Shown: positions 42,670 through 44,503 of the stretch, piece after piece
Position numbering within the stretch: the stretch's first letter is position 1
Layout of the letters: each line of letters opens with the position of its first letter
Assembly (NCBI GenBank): GCA_903911985.1
Contig: CAIWFP010000014.1
Coordinates: 1 to 44,503, forward strand
Direction: 5' to 3'
DNA length: 44,503 nucleotides
Source of the DNA: an uncultured Sphingomonadales bacterium
Lineage (GTDB): Bacteria; Pseudomonadota; Alphaproteobacteria; Sphingomonadales; Sphingomonadaceae
Translations under genes and position numbers: made by a program
Notes under the pieces: model-generated
Told to the model about the DNA's origin: nothing
Database searches by the model: none
What the model saw: the letters and a program-made list of their open reading frames with translations, nothing else

Positions 42670-42935
42670 TTGATATTGTCGGCGCTCTGATCTCGTATGA
42701 TCACAACGCAACTAATAGAATATCTGAACGGGGTGAATTTCCAGCCTGTCGCCGATTGCGGAATTGACCCACCGAGCAAAAATGTCCAGCTTGAACCACT
42801 CATCGCAAAAAGGCTTCATTTGGACGCACAATGGAACCGAACCGCGTTTAAATTCCGTTGTGATGGTATTTTTGATGGATATCCCAACATCAAGCGGTGA
42901 ATAAAATATTATATTTCAACTTATTACAAACGCAT

Positions 42936-42957
42936 TTCGATTCCGTCCCCGGCACCA
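42936..42957 (+). other. tRNA 3'-end fragment, putative island attachment site
   Basis: TTCGATTCCGTCCCCGGCAC followed by CA is 22 nt that reads exactly like a tRNA from the T-loop (TTCGATT) to the 3' CCA, with acceptor strand CCCCGGC. The upstream bases cannot form the other half of the T-stem and no tRNA body is present. Integrases of genomic islands use just this part of tRNA genes as the crossover core, so this is probably att, with the intact tRNA (acceptor 5' strand GCCGGGG) elsewhere. Right of it the backbone begins. Confidence 0.65.
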
Positions 42958-42997
42958 CTTCCCTGATCACCAGCAACCGCTGAAACTTGTCGCCACA

Positions 42998-43057
42998 ATG
43001 CCGGGCTTGCCAATACCGATCTGGCCAATGCCGATCTGGCCAATGCCGGGCTTGCCA
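42998..43057 (+). repeat. 15-bp tandem repeat, four units
   Basis: Units begin at 42998, 43013, 43028 and 43043. The first and last are ATGCCGGGCTTGCCA; the middle two are ATRCCGATCTGGCCA. The array lies upstream of the Crp/Fnr start, in its 5' region. Confidence 0.8.
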
Positions 43058-43109
43058 AGCCGGTGGCAATGTTGTCCCCTCCGCCCGCAACAGCGATGGC
43101 GGAAGAAAC

Positions 43110-43817
43110 ATGGCACCCAGCCCGGATCACATCAGCGCCGAACACCACAGCCGGACCATCTCGGTGCCGCGCGGGTCCAGCCTGTTTTTCCCGGGCGACA
43201 GCTGCTCGGGCTTTGTCGTGGTGCATGCCGGCACCATCGTGGTCACCCTCACCGCCGAGAACGGTCGCGAGATTGTCCTCTACCGGGTCGGCCCGGGCAA
43301 CATCTGCCTGCAAACCTTCGGCTGTCTGGTCAATGGCGGCACCTACAGCGCGCAAGGGTCGGCCGAAACGGACCTGACAATCGAGATGATTCCCGCCGGT
43401 GATTTCGAGGCCCGCATGGCGGGTGATCCCCTGTTTCGCCGGGATCTGCTGGTGGCGGTGGCCTCGCGCTTTGGCGATCTGGAGCGGCTGGTGGCTGATG
43501 TCGCCCTGTCCAGCATCGCGCTGCGCCTCGCCCGCGCCCTGCTCCGGCTGGCCGACGGGCAGAGGGCGGACGGGCAGGGCGCGGACGGACGGCTGGCGGA
43601 CGGACGGCTGGTCGACGGACTGGGGGCCGACGGACAGTGGGGGGTCAACACCACCCACGAGGCACTGGCGAGCGAGATCGGCTCCGCACGCGAGGTGGTC
43701 AGCCGGCATCTGGCCCTGATGGCGCGCGACGGGCTGATCGAGACGACACGTGGCCACATCGCCCTGCTGGACGTTCAGGCCCTGCGCGCGCTGGCCCAGG
43801 AGGCGGCTCCGGCCTGA
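43110..43817 (+). CDS. Crp/Fnr-family transcriptional regulator
   Basis: 235-aa regulator with an N-terminal cyclic-nucleotide-binding-like beta-barrel (FFPGDSCSGFVVVHAGTI, then YRVGPGNICLQTFGCL), a dimer helix (IALRLARALLRLAD) and a C-terminal winged helix (THEALASEIGSAREVVSRHL). Between dimer helix and HTH, residues 148-177 consist of six 5-residue repeats of type ADGxx, encoded by a 15-bp tandem array; relatives go almost directly from one to the other. Start ATG 43110 follows GGAAG by 5 nt. A GTG/ATG start further up would translate the upstream repeat. Cys residues in the barrel (C68, C72) could hint at redox sensing; this is speculative. It probably regulates the following DUF2892 gene. 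Confidence 0.88.
   Translation: MAPSPDHISAEHHSRTISVPRGSSLFFPGDSCSGFVVVHAGTIVVTLTAENGREIVLYRVGPGNICLQTFGCLVNGGTYSAQGSAETDLTIEMIPAGDFEARMAGDPLFRRDLLVAVASRFGDLERLVADVALSSIALRLARALLRLADGQRADGQGADGRLADGRLVDGLGADGQWGVNTTHEALASEIGSAREVVSRHLALMARDGLIETTRGHIALLDVQALRALAQEAAPA
43551..43640 (+). repeat. 15-bp tandem repeat inside Crp/Fnr gene, six units
   Basis: Units of GCGGACGGACGGCTG type start at 43551, 43566, 43581, 43596, 43611 and 43626; the third and fourth are identical. They encode ADGQR, ADGQG, ADGRL, ADGRL, VDGLG and ADGQW. The unit length is a multiple of three, so copy-number change keeps the frame. Confidence 0.85.
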
Positions 43818-43869
43818 CCCTCTCCCCGCCTGTCTTTCTCGCCGCCCGGGCATTTTTGCCGCCGCGTGA

Positions 43870-43886
43870 CTATGTCACAGACATAG
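43870..43886. promoter_or_regulatory. Palindrome before DUF2892 gene
   Basis: CTATGTC-ACA-GACATAG is a perfect 7-bp-arm inverted repeat. It is 50 bp upstream of the DUF2892 start and 52 bp after the Crp/Fnr stop. It does not match the FNR (TTGAT-N4-ATCAA) or CRP consensus. It may be the operator for the adjacent regulator. Confidence 0.55.
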
Positions 43887-43935
43887 GCCCCATGCGGGCG
43901 CAAAGCGGTTGCACCCCATCAGGAGGAGAACAACA

Positions 43936-44127
43936 ATGACTCGCAATGAAGGCACTTTCGACCGCGTGGCGCGCGTAATTCTGGGCGTGGTTCTGCTCGC
44001 GCTGGTGTTTGTTGGCCCGCACACGCCCTGGGGCTGGGTGGGTCTGGTGCCGCTGGTCACCGGGCTGGTGGGCATGTGCCCGCTCTATTCCCTTCTCGGC
44101 ATCCGCACCTGCGGGGTGAAACGATAG
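43936..44127 (+). CDS. DUF2892 (YgaP-like) membrane protein
   Basis: 63-aa protein of the DUF2892 family, the membrane part of YgaP-type proteins. It has two hydrophobic segments (VARVILGVVLLALVFVG and WVGLVPLVTGLVGMC) and the conserved GMCPLYSLLGIRTC end with two cysteines. AGGAGGAG gives a strong ribosome site 7 nt before ATG 43936. It is often found beside Crp/Fnr or rhodanese genes in sulfur or redox contexts. Its exact role is not established. Confidence 0.88.
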   Translation: MTRNEGTFDRVARVILGVVLLALVFVGPHTPWGWVGLVPLVTGLVGMCPLYSLLGIRTCGVKR

Positions 44128-44220
44128 AGCAACCCTTCGCCCCGCACGGCCCTGTGGCTAATCCGCCGGGGCATGCGGGGCACAGGTTGAAGGCGCGCGC
44201 GGTTGCGCCTATAGGCACAA

Positions 44221-44279
44221 ACAGGCCCCGGCCCGGCGGAGCAGTCTCTCACAGGCTGCACCCGTCTGCCGGGGCTTGT
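44221..44279 (+). ncRNA. Structured element upstream of purC
   Basis: ACAGGCCCCGGC (44221-44232) pairs with GCCGGGGCTTGT (44268-44279) as a 12-bp stem with one G-U pair, enclosing 35 nt with a possible GCAG/CTGC inner pairing. Just before it AGGCGC/GCGCCT (44190-44209) forms a second hairpin. There is no T-run after it, so a leader RNA or small RNA is as likely as a terminator. The rest of the 251-bp gap shows no gene. Confidence 0.4.
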
Positions 44280-44378
44280 CGTTTCCGCCTTATGGGCGCC
44301 TTTGGCTTTGCCGGGCGCGGGCGGGAAGGACCGCCTGCACCACCCCGGCCCCTTCGGCCAGAATCTGAGGATTTGCCC

Positions 44379-44503
44379 ATGTCCCGTCGCCGCCAGATCT
44401 ACGAAGGCAAGGCCAAGATCCTCTATGAGGGCCCCGAGCCTGGCACCATCATCCAGTATTTCAAGGATGACGCGACCGCCTTCAACGCCCAGAAAAAGGG
44501 CAC
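44379..44503 (+). CDS. purC: SAICAR synthetase, 5' part
   Basis: The first 41 codons of phosphoribosylaminoimidazole-succinocarboxamide synthase are present. The sequence RRRQIYEGKAKILYEGPEPG and then FKDDATAFNAQKKG is the highly conserved N-terminus of PurC, with the ATP-binding EGKAK loop. The enzyme joins aspartate to CAIR in purine synthesis, in the cytoplasm. GAGG precedes the ATG by 9 nt. The gene is cut by the window end. As a housekeeping gene it marks the chromosome backbone to the right of the putative island. Confidence 0.95.
   Translation, partial: MSRRRQIYEGKAKILYEGPEPGTIIQYFKDDATAFNAQKKG

Larger units (their letters stand above)
41728..42935. other. Gene-poor, partly AT-rich island edge
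   Basis: This 1.2-kb stretch holds no intact gene I can support. It contains the OrfA-like and integrase-like fragments, then from about 42400 a clearly more AT-rich segment with five GGGGGTA repeats. A small plus-strand frame at 42697-42900 (67 codons, no ribosome site) is unsupported. The composition differs sharply from the GC-rich genes on both sides. Confidence 0.6.

Noticed and set aside
42697..42900. A 67-codon frame in the AT-rich edge
   Set aside because: No ribosome site, no recognisable motif, and located in decayed mobile DNA.
42900..42960. A complete tRNA gene
   Set aside because: Only T-loop to CCA is present; no D-arm, anticodon or 5' acceptor strand is found upstream.
42998..43057. 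CRISPR array
   Set aside because: 15-bp units are head-to-tail with no spacers, and no cas genes are present.

Overview
The window looks like an alphaproteobacterium of the Sphingomonadales (Sphingobium/Novosphingobium/Sphingopyxis type). The evidence is high GC, a TonB-dependent receptor with an EIIVTATRR-type TonB box, dense 4-bp ATGA gene overlaps, and a core-genome right edge (Crp/Fnr regulator, DUF2892 protein, purC). Bases 1 to about 41,730 are almost entirely catabolic genes. I read this as one accessory pathway for an alicyclic or isoprenoid-like alcohol/ketone. The true substrate cannot be read from the sequence.

Layout. (a) 1-586: 3' end of a D-aminoacylase-like amidohydrolase, then a hairpin. 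(b) 884-3530 (+): two MaoC-type hydratase subunits, a DUF35 protein and an Ltp2-like thiolase/aldolase, resembling the ChsH1/ChsH2/Ltp2 retro-aldol module of steroid side-chain degradation. (c) 3555-5153 (-): Baeyer-Villiger monooxygenase (BVMO) A, divergent from 5374-7868 (+): acyl-CoA ligase and SDR. (d) 7957-9391: TetR regulator and SDR. (e) 9539-15154 (+): alpha-methylacyl-CoA racemase-like protein, BVMO B, HSL-type esterase, flavin monooxygenase, second TetR. (f) 23254-15291 (-): a seven-gene unit with BVMO C, acyl-CoA ligase, cyclase-family hydrolase, APH-type kinase, a small helical partner, a CrtC/AttH-like protein and a CoA-transferase. (g) 23338-25085 (+): SDR and a second HSL esterase. 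(h) 31313-25126 (-): TonB receptor, PQQ/heme alcohol dehydrogenase lipoprotein, aldehyde dehydrogenase. (i) 31657-41727 (+): HAPMO-like BVMO D, enoyl-CoA hydratase, hydroxyacyl-CoA dehydrogenase, acyl-CoA dehydrogenase, ligase, double SnoaL-like protein, BKACE, cyclase-family hydrolase, thiolase. (j) 41728-42957: decayed mobile DNA (IS3-like and integrase-like fragments, GGGGGTA repeats, AT-rich DNA) ending in a 22-nt tRNA 3'-end sequence that looks like an island attachment site. (k) 42958-44503: chromosomal backbone.

Working model (inference): uptake by the TonB receptor; periplasmic alcohol oxidation by the PQQ enzyme and further oxidation by SDRs and ALDH; oxygen insertion next to ketones by four BVMOs; ester or lactone opening by esterases and cyclase-family hydrolases; CoA activation by three ligases and a CoA-transferase; racemisation of alpha-methyl branches; beta-oxidation, retro-aldol and beta-keto acid cleavage. 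The APH kinase plus small partner recalls LvaAB of levulinate catabolism and could phosphorylate hydroxyacyl-CoAs made from lactones.

Regulation. Four copies of a palindrome TCAACR-N4-YGTTGA, each overlapping a TTGAC -35-like box, lie before the hydratase/aldolase operon, BVMO A, the ligase/SDR operon and the HAPMO-like operon. A second palindrome, ATACC-N4-GGTAT, lies before the racemase/BVMO B operon and the TonB receptor. Two TetR genes are encoded, which suggests two local regulons.
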